This document shows, piece by piece, positions 18,826-27,242 of a stretch of 38,722 nt of DNA. The notes beneath the pieces are model-generated. The model was not told the origin of the DNA and did not search any database. It saw nothing but the letters and a program-made list of their open reading frames with translations. Positions within the stretch are counted from its first letter, which is position 1; each line of letters opens with the position of its first letter. The stretch covers positions 1 to 38,722 of the forward strand of contig QKEI01000244.1 of the NCBI GenBank assembly GCA_003251795.1, in the 5' to 3' direction. The position numbers were made by a program, and so were the translations under genes. The stretch is from Candidatus Muproteobacteria bacterium (GTDB taxonomy: Bacteria > Pseudomonadota > Gammaproteobacteria > Acidiferrobacterales > SPGG2).

Positions 18826-19902
18826 GTGGGCGCACTGGGCAAAATTTTCAGTCGCAGCCATCAGGCTGTGATTGGCATCGACGTCAGTTCCTCTGCCTGC
18901 AAAGTACTGGAGCTGAGCCAGCAGGACGGGCACCTGCGGGTCGAACGTTACGCGGTGGAACCACTGCCACAAAACTCCGTTGTCGAGCACGCCATCACCG
19001 AGGTGGAGCAGGTGGCGCAGGCGGTGGAGCGGGCGGTGAAGCGCTCTGGCACACGCTGTAAATATGCGGCGGTTGCGGTCGCGGGGGCACACGTAATTAC
19101 TAAGACTATCAGGATGCCCGCTAATCTCAATGACGCCGATCTGCAAACCCAAATCGAGATGGAGGCGGATCACTACATCCCCTATCCGCTCGACGAAGTG
19201 AACATGGACTATCAGGTTCTCGGTCCGGCCGAGGACAACCCCGAAGAAATCGAAGTGCTGATGGCGGCCTGCCGTAAGGAGATCGTCGATGACTATGTGG
19301 CCGTGATCCAGGGGCCCGGGCTGTCACCGGCAATCGTCGATATCGAGACCTATGCCATGGAAAACGCCTATGCCCTTATCGCCGAGCATATGCCGGGTGG
19401 GGGCATGGAAAAGACGGTCGCCGTGTTGGACGTGGGCGCCACCACAACTAATATTAATGTTATTCACAATAACCGCTCGGTCTACAGCCGCGACCACACC
19501 TTCGGCGGGCGTCAGCTCACCGAGGAGATTCAGCGGCGTTACGGTCTGTCGTACGAGGAGGCAGGGCTCGCAAAGAAACAGGGCGGCCTACCGGACAACT
19601 ATCAGACTGACGTGCTTCGCCCGTTTATGGAGGCGATGTGCCAGGAAGCGATGCGTGCACTACAGTTTTTCTATTCGTCGAGCCCGTTCAACAGCGTTGA
19701 CCAAGTGTTGCTTGCCGGCGGTTGTGCGCAGATACCTGGGATTGACGAAATGGTGGCCGCGCGCCTCGGTGTGCCGGCGATGGTGGCAAACCCGTTTGCC
19801 AGCATGTCACTTGCGTCCCGTATCAAACCACAGATGCTAGCGAATGACGCGCCTTCGCTGATGATTAGCTGCGGGCTTGCTATGAGGAGCTTCGACCAGT
19901 GA
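18826..19902 (+). CDS. pilM: Type IV pilus assembly protein PilM
   Basis: PilM is an actin/FtsA-like cytoplasmic ATPase fold protein that binds the N-terminus of PilN and anchors the inner-membrane alignment complex of type IV pili. The 358-aa length is standard. Visible family blocks are the opening IGIDVSSSACKVLEL phosphate-1 loop, KTIRMPANLNDADLQTQIE, EADHYIPYPLDEVNMDYQVLG, the phosphate-2 loop VLDVGATTTNINV and the adenosine motif LLAGGCAQIPG. The start is the GTG at 18826, giving MGALGKIF, preceded by TAAAGGTA. It is the first gene of pilMNOPQ, whose members overlap or are separated by only a few bases, and diverges from ponA. Confidence 0.97.
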   Translation: MGALGKIFSRSHQAVIGIDVSSSACKVLELSQQDGHLRVERYAVEPLPQNSVVEHAITEVEQVAQAVERAVKRSGTRCKYAAVAVAGAHVITKTIRMPANLNDADLQTQIEMEADHYIPYPLDEVNMDYQVLGPAEDNPEEIEVLMAACRKEIVDDYVAVIQGPGLSPAIVDIETYAMENAYALIAEHMPGGGMEKTVAVLDVGATTTNINVIHNNRSVYSRDHTFGGRQLTEEIQRRYGLSYEEAGLAKKQGGLPDNYQTDVLRPFMEAMCQEAMRALQFFYSSSPFNSVDQVLLAGGCAQIPGIDEMVAARLGVPAMVANPFASMSLASRIKPQMLANDAPSLMISCGLAMRSFDQ

Positions 19903-20510
19903 CGACTCGCCTGAATCTGCTGCCGTGGCGCGAAATCCGCCGCAAGGAACAAGACCGGCAATTGCTCACGGTGGCCGCGGGCGCCTGGGTATTGATGGTG
20001 CTCGCTGTGTTCTATGCGCACTTGCACGTCACGCATCTCATTGATGATCAAAATCGCCGTAACGAGTTTCTCAAGGGAGAAATCGCCAAGGTCGAGAAGG
20101 AGATCAAGGAGATCAAGGAGATCAAGAAACAACGCCAGGCGTTGATTGCCCGCATGAATGTCATCTACCAACTGCAGGGTGACCGTACCCAGATCGTCCA
20201 CATATTCGACGACCTGGTACGCAAGTTACCGGAGGGCGTGTACTTCAACAAGTTGAGACAACGGGGCAAGCACTTCGCATTCGATGGTATCGCACAATCC
20301 AACGCGCGCGTGTCGGCGCTGATGCGCAACCTCGATTCATCTGAATGGTTCGCCAATCCCAATCTCGACATCATCAACGTGCAGCAAAAAGGCGGCGATC
20401 GCATCAGTACGTTCAAGCTACAGGTCAATCAACAGGCCAAGACACCCGAACAGAAGGAGCAAGACGCCGAAGTGCAGCCCAAGAGCAAGCCAAGGCGCAA
20501 AGGTAGCTAG
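19899..20510 (+). CDS. pilN: Type IV pilus assembly protein PilN
   Basis: A 203-aa bitopic inner-membrane protein. The N-terminal cytoplasmic tail TTRLNLLPWREIRRKEQ carries the NLLPWRE motif that docks into PilM. One membrane helix (about 24-44) is followed by a coiled coil (about 52-80) and a periplasmic ferredoxin-like domain that pairs with PilO. The coiled coil contains a threefold repeat of Glu-Ile-Lys encoded by tandem 9-bp units. The C-terminal tail is unusually charged (KTPEQKEQDAEVQPKSKPRR). The start is a GTG overlapping the pilM stop by 4 bp (GTGA). Confidence 0.95.
   Translation: MTTRLNLLPWREIRRKEQDRQLLTVAAGAWVLMVLAVFYAHLHVTHLIDDQNRRNEFLKGEIAKVEKEIKEIKEIKKQRQALIARMNVIYQLQGDRTQIVHIFDDLVRKLPEGVYFNKLRQRGKHFAFDGIAQSNARVSALMRNLDSSEWFANPNLDIINVQQKGGDRISTFKLQVNQQAKTPEQKEQDAEVQPKSKPRRKGS
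20100..20126 (+). repeat. Three tandem copies of GAGATCAAG within pilN
   Basis: Three perfect 9-bp units in frame encode (Glu-Ile-Lys)3 within the PilN coiled coil. Copy-number change would lengthen or shorten the helix by three residues without a frameshift. Confidence 0.9.
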
Positions 20511-20512
20511 CG

Positions 20513-21151
20513 ATGACCTTGGATGATCTGAGAAATATCGATCTGAATAACATCTCCGGTTGGCCGCTACCGGTGAAGATCGGCGGCATCATTATCGTCT
20601 GTCTGATTATTCTGGGTGCGGGCGTCTGGTTTATCGTCCAGCCTGAATGGGAAGATTTCAAGCGCACGCAGGCGCAGGAAGAGCAGCTGAAGACCACCTA
20701 CAGCAGCAAGGTCGCTTTAGCCATCAACCTCGATGCGTACAAGCAGCAAATGGAAGAAATGCGCCAAACCTTCGGCAGCCTGTTGCGTCAGTTACCCAAT
20801 ACCACCGAGGTTCCGGATCTACTGATCGATATTACCCAAGCGGGCCTGGGGCGGGGGCTGGAGTTCGTGCTGTTTAAGCCGGAGAAGGAAGCCCCGAAGG
20901 ACTTTTACGCAGAGTTGCCCATCAGTATCAAGGTAAGGGGCACCTATCACGAGCTGGCCAATTTTATCAGCGACGTAGCGGCGCTGCCGCGCATCGTAAC
21001 TTTTGGCGACATCGACATTGGGGCGGAAAAAAAGTCCAACAAGTTGCTGATGACCGCCAAGGCCAAGACCTATCGCTATCTCGATGAAAACGAGATCGCC
21101 GAGATCGCCAAGGCAAAAAAAGGCAAGCAAAGGTCTAGACGTAGAAGGTAA
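20513..21151 (+). CDS. pilO: Type IV pilus assembly protein PilO
   Basis: The 212-aa inner-membrane protein has one helix (about 21-44, KIGGIIIVCLIILGAGVWFIVQP), a short coiled coil (about 50-90), and a periplasmic ferredoxin-like domain containing LPNTTEVPDLLIDITQAGLGRGLEF and the typical GTYHELANFISDVAALPRIVTFGD block. PilO forms a heterodimer with PilN and connects to the lipoprotein PilP. The ATG follows the pilN stop by 2 bp, and the stop overlaps the pilP start by one base (TAATG). The C-terminus is short and very basic (KAKKGKQRSRRRR), which is unusual for a domain expected to face the periplasm. Confidence 0.95.
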   Translation: MTLDDLRNIDLNNISGWPLPVKIGGIIIVCLIILGAGVWFIVQPEWEDFKRTQAQEEQLKTTYSSKVALAINLDAYKQQMEEMRQTFGSLLRQLPNTTEVPDLLIDITQAGLGRGLEFVLFKPEKEAPKDFYAELPISIKVRGTYHELANFISDVAALPRIVTFGDIDIGAEKKSNKLLMTAKAKTYRYLDENEIAEIAKAKKGKQRSRRRR

Positions 21152-21666
21152 TGAAGTCGTCAGCGATCATCACGACCGTGTTGTTCTCCTGCGCGCTGCT
21201 AAGCGGTTGCGGCAGCAGCGGCACCGCGGATTTGCAACAGTGGGTGAAGAACGAACGCAACAGCCGCAAACCACGGGTCGAACCTTTGCCGGAAATAAAG
21301 ACGCACGAGTCCTTTATCTACACGGCGAGCGATCTCACCGACCCATTTGCACCGTTCAATCTAAAACCCCAGGGAGTGGCGACGGGTGGGCCGCGACCGG
21401 ATCCCAATCGTCGCCGCGAGCCGCTTGAGGAGTATCCCTTGGACTCGCTGAAGATGGTCGGCACACTAACACGCGCGAATCAGTCCTGGGCAGTAGTACA
21501 GGCTCCGGATGGTGCCGTGCATCGTGCCAAGATCGGCGATCACATGGGTCAGAATTTCGGGCGGGTTAAAAAGATTACTGAAAATCGAGTCGACCTAGTT
21601 GAGCTTATTCAAAATCCCCTCGGTGAATGGATCGAACGCGAGGCCAATCTCGCGCTCGCAGAATGA
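21151..21666 (+). CDS. pilP: Type IV pilus biogenesis lipoprotein PilP
   Basis: The 171-aa protein has a lipoprotein signal with lipobox LLSGC, Cys20 being the lipidated residue after cleavage. The flexible N-terminal part (about 25-80) normally binds PilN/PilO, and the C-terminal beta-sandwich (about 85-165, with YPLDSLKMVGTL and WAVVQAPDGAVHRAKIGDHMGQNFGRV) normally contacts the PilQ secretin. It thereby links the inner-membrane complex to the outer-membrane pore. Start and stop both overlap neighbours, so it is tightly coupled to pilO and pilQ. Confidence 0.96.
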   Translation: MKSSAIITTVLFSCALLSGCGSSGTADLQQWVKNERNSRKPRVEPLPEIKTHESFIYTASDLTDPFAPFNLKPQGVATGGPRPDPNRRREPLEEYPLDSLKMVGTLTRANQSWAVVQAPDGAVHRAKIGDHMGQNFGRVKKITENRVDLVELIQNPLGEWIEREANLALAE

Positions 21667-24224
21667 GAATCAATGATATGAACGGACAAGCATGGCGCAC
21701 AGCGCTAACTAGAACAGCCACTCGTTACGTAACGGCCGTGATCCTCGCGTGCACTTCGTTGCTCTCTTCCGCTGCCTTTGCGGCACAGGTGGAGTCATTG
21801 GCCTGGGAAGACGACGCTGGCTCGGTGTTGCAGATACGTGTCAGTGGGGACAGCAGCTACACGACCACCAGCCTGGAAGGCGGACAAAGACTGCGTATAA
21901 GTTTCCCCAACACTACCCTGGGGGCCTCGGCCGGCGAGCTCGAGCGTCGCGGCAAAGTCAAAGGTGTGTACCCGTATCTGGCCGACAATGGCGCGGCCGT
22001 TAATGTCGACCTGCTATTGACTGAACCCGGCTGGCTTAACGTCGAGAAGATCGCCACTGGTTATCGCGTCACCGCGTTACCTGGCGCGCAAGCACCGGCC
22101 GCCGCTGCCGAGCCCGAGCCGAAGGCACCCGCGGCAACGACTCCCAGTGCTGCCGGTGGGGGGCCGGTGATCGAAGAGATTCGGCATGCGACGCTGCCCG
22201 GCGACCGTGTGCAAATAACCTTGAAGATGTCGGGGCCGCCACCCACGCCAAACACGTTCAGTATCACCAATCCACCGAGGGTAGCTCTCGACTTTCCTAA
22301 CACTCGTGTCAATCTTGCCAACAAGAACGTGCGCGTCGCCGCTGGCGCGGTATTGAACGTGACAGCGATCGAAGCCGGGAACCGTACCCGTGTCGTACTC
22401 AGCCTGGTGCGCCCGGTGTCCTACAAAACATCCGCCAAAGGCAACGAATTTGCCATACTACTGGAGACCCCGGTGCGCGCGATCGGACCCGCGGAGACAC
22501 GGCAGTCGACGCGCTTCGCCGCCGCGAAACAGGCCGGTAGGTTCAAGGTCTCCGATATCGATTTTCGCCGGGGTGCGCAGGGCGACGGCCAGGTGAAGGT
22601 CACCCTTTCTGACCCCAGCATCGGTGTCGACCTCAGTGAGCAGGCGGGACAAATTATCGTCGATTTTATCAATACTGCGGTGCCGGCGGGGCTGCAGCGC
22701 CGTCTCGATGTAGTCGATTTCGCCACGCCGGTGCAGACCATCGACGCATTCAACGTCGGTCGCAACGCACGCCTGGTTATCACGCCCAAGGGACGCTTCG
22801 AGCATTCGGCGTTTCAAGCGGGTGATGTGTTTACCGTCAGCGTCGTGCCCATTCTGGAGAAGGAGGTCGAACGCAAGGTCGATGAGTTCGGCTACTCGGG
22901 TGAAAAGCTGTCGCTCAATTTCCAGAACATCGACGTGCGTGCGGCGCTACAGGTGCTGGCCGATTTTACCGGCTTGAACTTCGTTGTCGGTGACTCGGTG
23001 AAAGGCAACCTGACGCTGAGGCTCAAGGATGTGCCGTGGGATCAGGCGCTCGACATCATCGTCGACAGTAAGAACCTGGCGATTCGTCGTCTCGGCAACG
23101 TCATCACCGTGGCGCCGGCGGCGGAGGTGGCGGCCAAGGAAAAGGCCGCGCTCGAGGCCACCAAGACCGTGCTTGACCTGGAACCGTTGGTGTCTGAGTT
23201 GATTCAGATCAACTACGCCAAGGCCGAGGAGATTGCTAATCTGCTGAAATCGATCAAGGCGTTGCCGCAAGCGGTGAGCGATCCGTTGGCACACCCCGTA
23301 TTCGGCCCCTCCGGTACCGGCGAGTCGGTCGCACGAACCCAGGTCGATTCGAACACTCTGTTGTCGCCGCGCGGTCAAGTTACCGTGGACACACGTACCA
23401 ATTCGCTCCTGATACAGGACACCCGTCAGAAAATTGGCGAGGTACGAAAGCTGATCGCCCAGCTCGATCAGCCGGTACGGCAGGTGATGATCGAGACGCG
23501 ACTGGTGGAGGCGACGGAGAACTTCAGCCGCAACCTAGGCGCCAAGTTTGGTGTCCAGAGTAATGCCACCAGGTCTAACTTCCAAGTAGACCAGCGCTCC
23601 ACGCTGGATACCACCGGCTTTCTTTCCGCCGATGGTTTGAACGTCAACTTGCCGGCCGATGTTATTGGCACGAGCAACCCGGCGAGCATCGCTCTCACCC
23701 TCGCGCGCATCGGCACGGGTAATTTGCTGAGCTTAGAGCTCTCGGCGTTGCAGGCAGAAGGGCAGGGCAAGATCATCTCGAGCCCGCGTCTGATCACCGC
23801 TAATCAGAAGAAGGCCTCGATCGAACAGGGCGAGGAGCGCGTGTTTACCACGACCGTGCTCGGTGCTGGATCGGTGGTCACCAAGAAGGCGGCGCTCAAG
23901 CTCGAGGTCACCCCGCAGATCACGCCGGATGATCGTGTGCTGATGGACGTGATCATCACTAAGGATAATTTCACCGATCCTGTAATTGGCCTCTTGAACA
24001 TCAAGGAGATCCGCACACAGGTATTGCTCGATAACGGCGAGACCGTCGTCATCGGCGGTATTTATGAACGTGACAAGAACACGAACATTACCAAGGTGCC
24101 CTGGTTCGGTGACGTGCCGGTGCTGGGTTGGCTATTCAAGAACAAATCGGTCGGCGACAACAAGACGGAGCTGCTGATCTTCCTGACGCCACGCATCCTC
24201 TCCGAGGAGCTCACCCTGAGCTAA
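21663..24224 (+). CDS. pilQ: Type IV pilus secretin PilQ
   Basis: The outer-membrane pore for type IV pili, about 853 aa from this start. Order of domains: signal peptide (AVILACTSLLSSAAFA), two AMIN peptidoglycan-binding repeats (roughly 40-150 and 175-280) joined by an Ala/Pro-rich linker, a third beta domain, an STN/N0 domain (LSLNFQNIDVRAALQVLADFTGLNFVV), a KH-like N1 domain with LLKSIKALPQ, and the secretin core with VMIETRLVEATENFSRNLG and VPWFGDVPVLGWLFKNK. The ATG at 21663 overlaps the pilP stop as ATGA and is preferred; the frame stays open to 21627, and an ATG at 21678 is an alternative that would still leave a full signal peptide. Confidence 0.96.
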   Translation: MRINDMNGQAWRTALTRTATRYVTAVILACTSLLSSAAFAAQVESLAWEDDAGSVLQIRVSGDSSYTTTSLEGGQRLRISFPNTTLGASAGELERRGKVKGVYPYLADNGAAVNVDLLLTEPGWLNVEKIATGYRVTALPGAQAPAAAAEPEPKAPAATTPSAAGGGPVIEEIRHATLPGDRVQITLKMSGPPPTPNTFSITNPPRVALDFPNTRVNLANKNVRVAAGAVLNVTAIEAGNRTRVVLSLVRPVSYKTSAKGNEFAILLETPVRAIGPAETRQSTRFAAAKQAGRFKVSDIDFRRGAQGDGQVKVTLSDPSIGVDLSEQAGQIIVDFINTAVPAGLQRRLDVVDFATPVQTIDAFNVGRNARLVITPKGRFEHSAFQAGDVFTVSVVPILEKEVERKVDEFGYSGEKLSLNFQNIDVRAALQVLADFTGLNFVVGDSVKGNLTLRLKDVPWDQALDIIVDSKNLAIRRLGNVITVAPAAEVAAKEKAALEATKTVLDLEPLVSELIQINYAKAEEIANLLKSIKALPQAVSDPLAHPVFGPSGTGESVARTQVDSNTLLSPRGQVTVDTRTNSLLIQDTRQKIGEVRKLIAQLDQPVRQVMIETRLVEATENFSRNLGAKFGVQSNATRSNFQVDQRSTLDTTGFLSADGLNVNLPADVIGTSNPASIALTLARIGTGNLLSLELSALQAEGQGKIISSPRLITANQKKASIEQGEERVFTTTVLGAGSVVTKKAALKLEVTPQITPDDRVLMDVIITKDNFTDPVIGLLNIKEIRTQVLLDNGETVVIGGIYERDKNTNITKVPWFGDVPVLGWLFKNKSVGDNKTELLIFLTPRILSEELTLS

Positions 24225-24233
24225 TCGAAAGAC

Positions 24234-24270
24234 GGCGCGCCTGCCTTGGGGGCGCGCCGGCTTGATTTCT
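24234..24270 (+). terminator. Weak hairpin between pilQ and aroK
   Basis: An 8-bp inverted repeat GGCGCGCC (24234-24241 and 24251-24258) with a 9-nt loop lies just after pilQ and is followed by GGCTTGATTTCTT, an imperfect U-rich tract. It may attenuate transcription into aroK rather than stop it fully. Confidence 0.45.
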
Positions 24271-24298
24271 TGTCGCCGTGCTGGCATACCTGCCAGCG

Positions 24299-24835
24299 AT
24301 GAGTGTCCCCGGAAACATCTTTTTGATCGGTCCCATGGGGGCTGGCAAATCCACCATCGGCCGTCAGCTGGCGGAGTTGCTGGGCAAGGAGTTCTACGAC
24401 GCCGACCACGAGATCGAGCAGCGTACGGGTGCGAGCATAGCCTGGATTTTCGACATCGAAGGCGAACCGGGTTTTCGCAAGCGGGAGACCGCCGTGCTCG
24501 AAGAGCTGACACGGCGTGACAATGTCGTGTTGGCAACCGGCGGCGGCGCCATCCTGAGCGAAGGCAATCGCGCCCTGTTGCGCAGCCGTGGCACCGTGGT
24601 CTACCTTGCGGCCGACATCGACACCTTGAGCCATCGTACGCGACGCGATCGCGCCCGCCCGCTACTACAGAGTCATAATCGGCGACAGCGCATCGAGGAG
24701 ATCATGCAGGAGCGCGAACCGTTATATAAGGCGACGGCCGACCTGACCATCGCTACTAGCCGACGCTCGCCCATGTCGGTGGCGCGCAAGATCGTGACAG
24801 CGCTGCAATCGTTGCCCGCCCATGAAGACGCTTGA
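24299..24835 (+). CDS. aroK: Shikimate kinase
   Basis: The enzyme phosphorylates shikimate with ATP in the shikimate pathway to chorismate. The 178-aa product from the ATG at 24299 begins [14 protein letters not shown] and has the expected length; the frame is also open from a GTG at 24278, but the family rarely has that extension. Motifs are Walker [10 protein letters not shown], the shikimate-binding [16 protein letters not shown], the Walker B-like GGGA and the lid arginine region RDRARPLLQ. It overlaps aroB by 14 bp, so the two are translationally coupled, as in many Gammaproteobacteria. Confidence 0.95.
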   Translation: MSVPGNIFLIGPMGAGKSTIGRQLAELLGKEFYDADHEIEQRTGASIAWIFDIEGEPGFRKRETAVLEELTRRDNVVLATGGGAILSEGNRALLRSRGTVVYLAADIDTLSHRTRRDRARPLLQSHNRRQRIEEIMQEREPLYKATADLTIATSRRSPMSVARKIVTALQSLPAHEDA

Positions 24836-25907
24836 GCTTGATCTCGGGGAACGGAGCTACCCGATTCACATCGGTGCGGGGTTGCTAGCGCGCGCCGACT
24901 TGCTGACACCTCACATCAGCGGCCAGCGCGTGGCGATCGTCAGCAATGAAACAGTGGCGCCACTTTACATGCAGATGTGCTTGACTACGCTGCAGGCGTA
25001 CGCGCCGTTGCCGATCGTGTTGCCAGACGGTGAGCAATACAAAACGCTTGAGGTGTTGGAAACCGTCGTCACCGCGTTGCTGAGCGAGGGTCTCGATCGG
25101 CAGACGACGTTGTTTGCGCTCGGCGGTGGCGTGATCGGCGATATCACGGGTTTCACCGCCGCTTGTTATCAACGTGGTGTGCCGTTTATCCAGTTGCCGA
25201 CGACGCTGCTGGCCCAGGTCGACTCATCCGTCGGTGGCAAGACTGGGGTCAACCATCGATTGGGCAAGAATATGATCGGCGCCTTTTACCAACCACGCTG
25301 TGTCATCATCGATACCGATACTCTGAAGACGCTGCCCGACCGAGAGCTATCGGCAGGACTGGCGGAGGTGATTAAGTACGGGGCACTACAGGATCACGCG
25401 TTTTTCGCGTGGCTCGAGGATAGTATTGACAAGCTTCTCAGCCGTGACACTCAGGCGCTCACCTTTGCCATCCAGCGCTCGTGTGAAATTAAGGCAGCCA
25501 TCGTTAGTGCCGACGAGCGCGAGGCCGGCATACGTGCGTTGCTCAACCTGGGACATACGTTTGCCCACGCCATCGAGGCGGGGCTGGGTTATGGCACGTG
25601 GTTGCACGGCGAAGCGGTGTCCGCGGGCATCATACTGGCTGCCGATCTTTCCCATCGGCTCGGCTGGTTGCCAGGAACCGATGTCAAGCGTATCGAAACC
25701 CTATTGAGCCGTGCCCAACTGCCAGTGCGGGCGCCGGCGGCGATCGAACCGGAACGTTTACTCGAACTCATGTCGGTCGACAAAAAGGTACAGGGGGGAC
25801 GCCTGAGGCTGGTGTTGCTGAAGGGCATCGGTCGGGCGTTGTTGACCGATGAATTTGACCCCGCGTTACTTACGGAAACGCTGAACCAATGTCGCGCGCA
25901 GCCGTGA
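24822..25907 (+). CDS. aroB: 3-dehydroquinate synthase
   Basis: The NAD- and metal-dependent enzyme that cyclises DAHP to 3-dehydroquinate, second step of the shikimate pathway. The 361-aa length is typical. Visible blocks: [61 protein letters not shown], the zinc ligands in [10 protein letters not shown] (Glu), [12 protein letters not shown] (His) and [10 protein letters not shown] (His), and a C-terminal [19 protein letters not shown]. Start [18 protein letters not shown] lies inside the end of aroK. The stop lies inside the next gene, continuing the overlapping layout. Confidence 0.97.
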   Translation: MKTLELDLGERSYPIHIGAGLLARADLLTPHISGQRVAIVSNETVAPLYMQMCLTTLQAYAPLPIVLPDGEQYKTLEVLETVVTALLSEGLDRQTTLFALGGGVIGDITGFTAACYQRGVPFIQLPTTLLAQVDSSVGGKTGVNHRLGKNMIGAFYQPRCVIIDTDTLKTLPDRELSAGLAEVIKYGALQDHAFFAWLEDSIDKLLSRDTQALTFAIQRSCEIKAAIVSADEREAGIRALLNLGHTFAHAIEAGLGYGTWLHGEAVSAGIILAADLSHRLGWLPGTDVKRIETLLSRAQLPVRAPAAIEPERLLELMSVDKKVQGGRLRLVLLKGIGRALLTDEFDPALLTETLNQCRAQP

Positions 25908-27064
25908 CGGCGATGTTGGCGCCCTACGCCGCCAACGAGGTCAATTCTCGCGGCCGGACCCATGTAGAGCCGCCACCATTGTATCGTGGGGAATATCAGC
26001 GCGATCGTGATCGCATCATCCACTGCGCTGCTTTTCGACGTCTGGAATACAAGACGCAGGTATTTGTCAATCACGAGGGTGACCTGTTCCGTACTCGCCT
26101 GACGCACTCGCTGGAGGTGGCGCAACTCGGTCGTTCGGTGGCCCGCGCGCTGCGACTCAACGAGGATCTCACCGAAGCGATCGCGTTGGCGCACGACCTG
26201 GGCCACACGCCCTTCGGCCATTCGGGGCAACATGCACTGAACGAGTGCATGCGCGAACACGGTGGCTTCGAACACAACTTGCAGTCGTTGCGCGTGGTCG
26301 ATGTGCTGGAGGAACGCTACGCGGAATTTCCGGGTCTCAATCTCACTTTCGAAACGCGCGAGGGCATACTGAAACACTGCTCACGCGAGAATGCCAAGAA
26401 GCTCGGTGAGCTGGGTGAACGTTTTTTGCACAACAAACAACCGAGCCTGGAGGCGCAGCTGGCCAACGTCGCTGACGAGATCGCCTACAATAACCATGAC
26501 GTCGACGATGGTTTGCGCTACGGTTTGCTCGACATCGAGCAGCTCATGGATGTAGAGCTATTTGCCAGCGAATATGATGCGCTCGGCAAGCGCTACCCAC
26601 AGCTGCCGCTGCGCCGCCGCGTGCACGAAACCATTCGCCACATGATCAACCGCGTGGTGGTAGATCTGATCGAGCATAGTAGCGAACGCTTGACTACGCT
26701 GAAGATCAAGACCATCGATGATGTACGTGGCGCGAAGCAGCCGTTACTGGCGAACACGGAAGAAATCGCCGGGCAGGCACAGACGCTTAAGCAATTCCTC
26801 AGAGAAAATCTCTATGACCATTATCGGGTGCGACGCATGAGTCGAAAGGCCGCACGCATCATCAAACAGTTGTATAGCGCCTTTATCGAAGATACGCGCC
26901 TGTTGCCGACTCAATACCAGGAGAAGCTTGCGACCGACCCTGCCCTCAGGGCGCGGGTAATAGCCGATTACATTGCCGGCATGACCGACCGTTACGCCAT
27001 CCACGAGCACGCGCGGCTGTTTGATCCAGCCGAGCTCACGTGGGGCGGCGAGCCGCCGGTCTAG
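25889..27064 (+). CDS. dGTPase-like HD-domain deoxynucleoside triphosphohydrolase
   Basis: The 391-aa protein has the ordered blocks of the bacterial dGTPase-like (Dgt type 2) family: [20 protein letters not shown], the [16 protein letters not shown] segment, [15 protein letters not shown] with the first His of the HD site, [15 protein letters not shown] with the His-Asp pair, [11 protein letters not shown] and [17 protein letters not shown] with the fourth ligand. Such enzymes hydrolyse dNTPs to deoxynucleosides and triphosphate; the preferred substrate cannot be told. The ATG at 25889 overlaps aroB by 19 bp; the ATG at 25913 (MLAPYAAN) is an equally plausible start. The position between aroB and gltB is where some relatives carry damX or an SPOR gene. 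Confidence 0.93.
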   Translation: MSRAAVTAMLAPYAANEVNSRGRTHVEPPPLYRGEYQRDRDRIIHCAAFRRLEYKTQVFVNHEGDLFRTRLTHSLEVAQLGRSVARALRLNEDLTEAIALAHDLGHTPFGHSGQHALNECMREHGGFEHNLQSLRVVDVLEERYAEFPGLNLTFETREGILKHCSRENAKKLGELGERFLHNKQPSLEAQLANVADEIAYNNHDVDDGLRYGLLDIEQLMDVELFASEYDALGKRYPQLPLRRRVHETIRHMINRVVVDLIEHSSERLTTLKIKTIDDVRGAKQPLLANTEEIAGQAQTLKQFLRENLYDHYRVRRMSRKAARIIKQLYSAFIEDTRLLPTQYQEKLATDPALRARVIADYIAGMTDRYAIHEHARLFDPAELTWGGEPPV

Positions 27065-27096
27065 CCGGCAACGCCCTTTTCCACACCGATATTCAT

Positions 27097-27125
27097 TTGA
27101 ACGCCTACAGGGCGGTCTGTATACT
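27097..27125 (+). promoter_or_regulatory. Sigma-70 promoter of gltB
   Basis: TTGAAC (27097-27102) and TATACT (27120-27125) are spaced by exactly 17 bp, with four and five matches to the consensus hexamers. The start point near 27132 would give a leader of about 47 nt to the original gltB ATG at 27179, or about 110 nt to the ATG at 27243. Confidence 0.7.
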
Positions 27126-27178
27126 CCTTCGGGTTCTGCCCATATTTTGGCCAATTCTAGGCCAACTGGTTGTTATCT

Positions 27179-27242
27179 ATGCCCTTTCCACCGAATCTGA
27201 CAAGCGGGCTTTATCGCCCTGAGTTCGAAAAGTTTCGGACTC
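27179..27242 (+). pseudogene. gltB: Original 5' end of gltB, out of frame after an apparent 11-bp deletion
   Basis: From the ATG at 27179 the codons read [18 protein letters not shown], which is the propeptide expected directly before D-N-C-G-F-G-L in glutamate synthase large subunits. After AAG (27230-27232) a single T remains, and then TTC GGA CTC (27234-27242) encodes F-G-L in the frame of the main gltB reading frame. The four codons for Asp-Asn-Cys-Gly have therefore shrunk from 12 bases to 1. The Cys is the N-terminal nucleophile of the glutaminase domain in this family. In its own frame this segment runs out of frame into gltB and stops about 120 bp further on. Confidence 0.85.

Noticed and set aside
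27040..27222. Open frame of 60 codons across the dgt-like gene end and gltB leader
   Set aside because: It overlaps the end of the dNTPase gene and the gltB promoter, shows no family similarity and has no ribosome-binding site.
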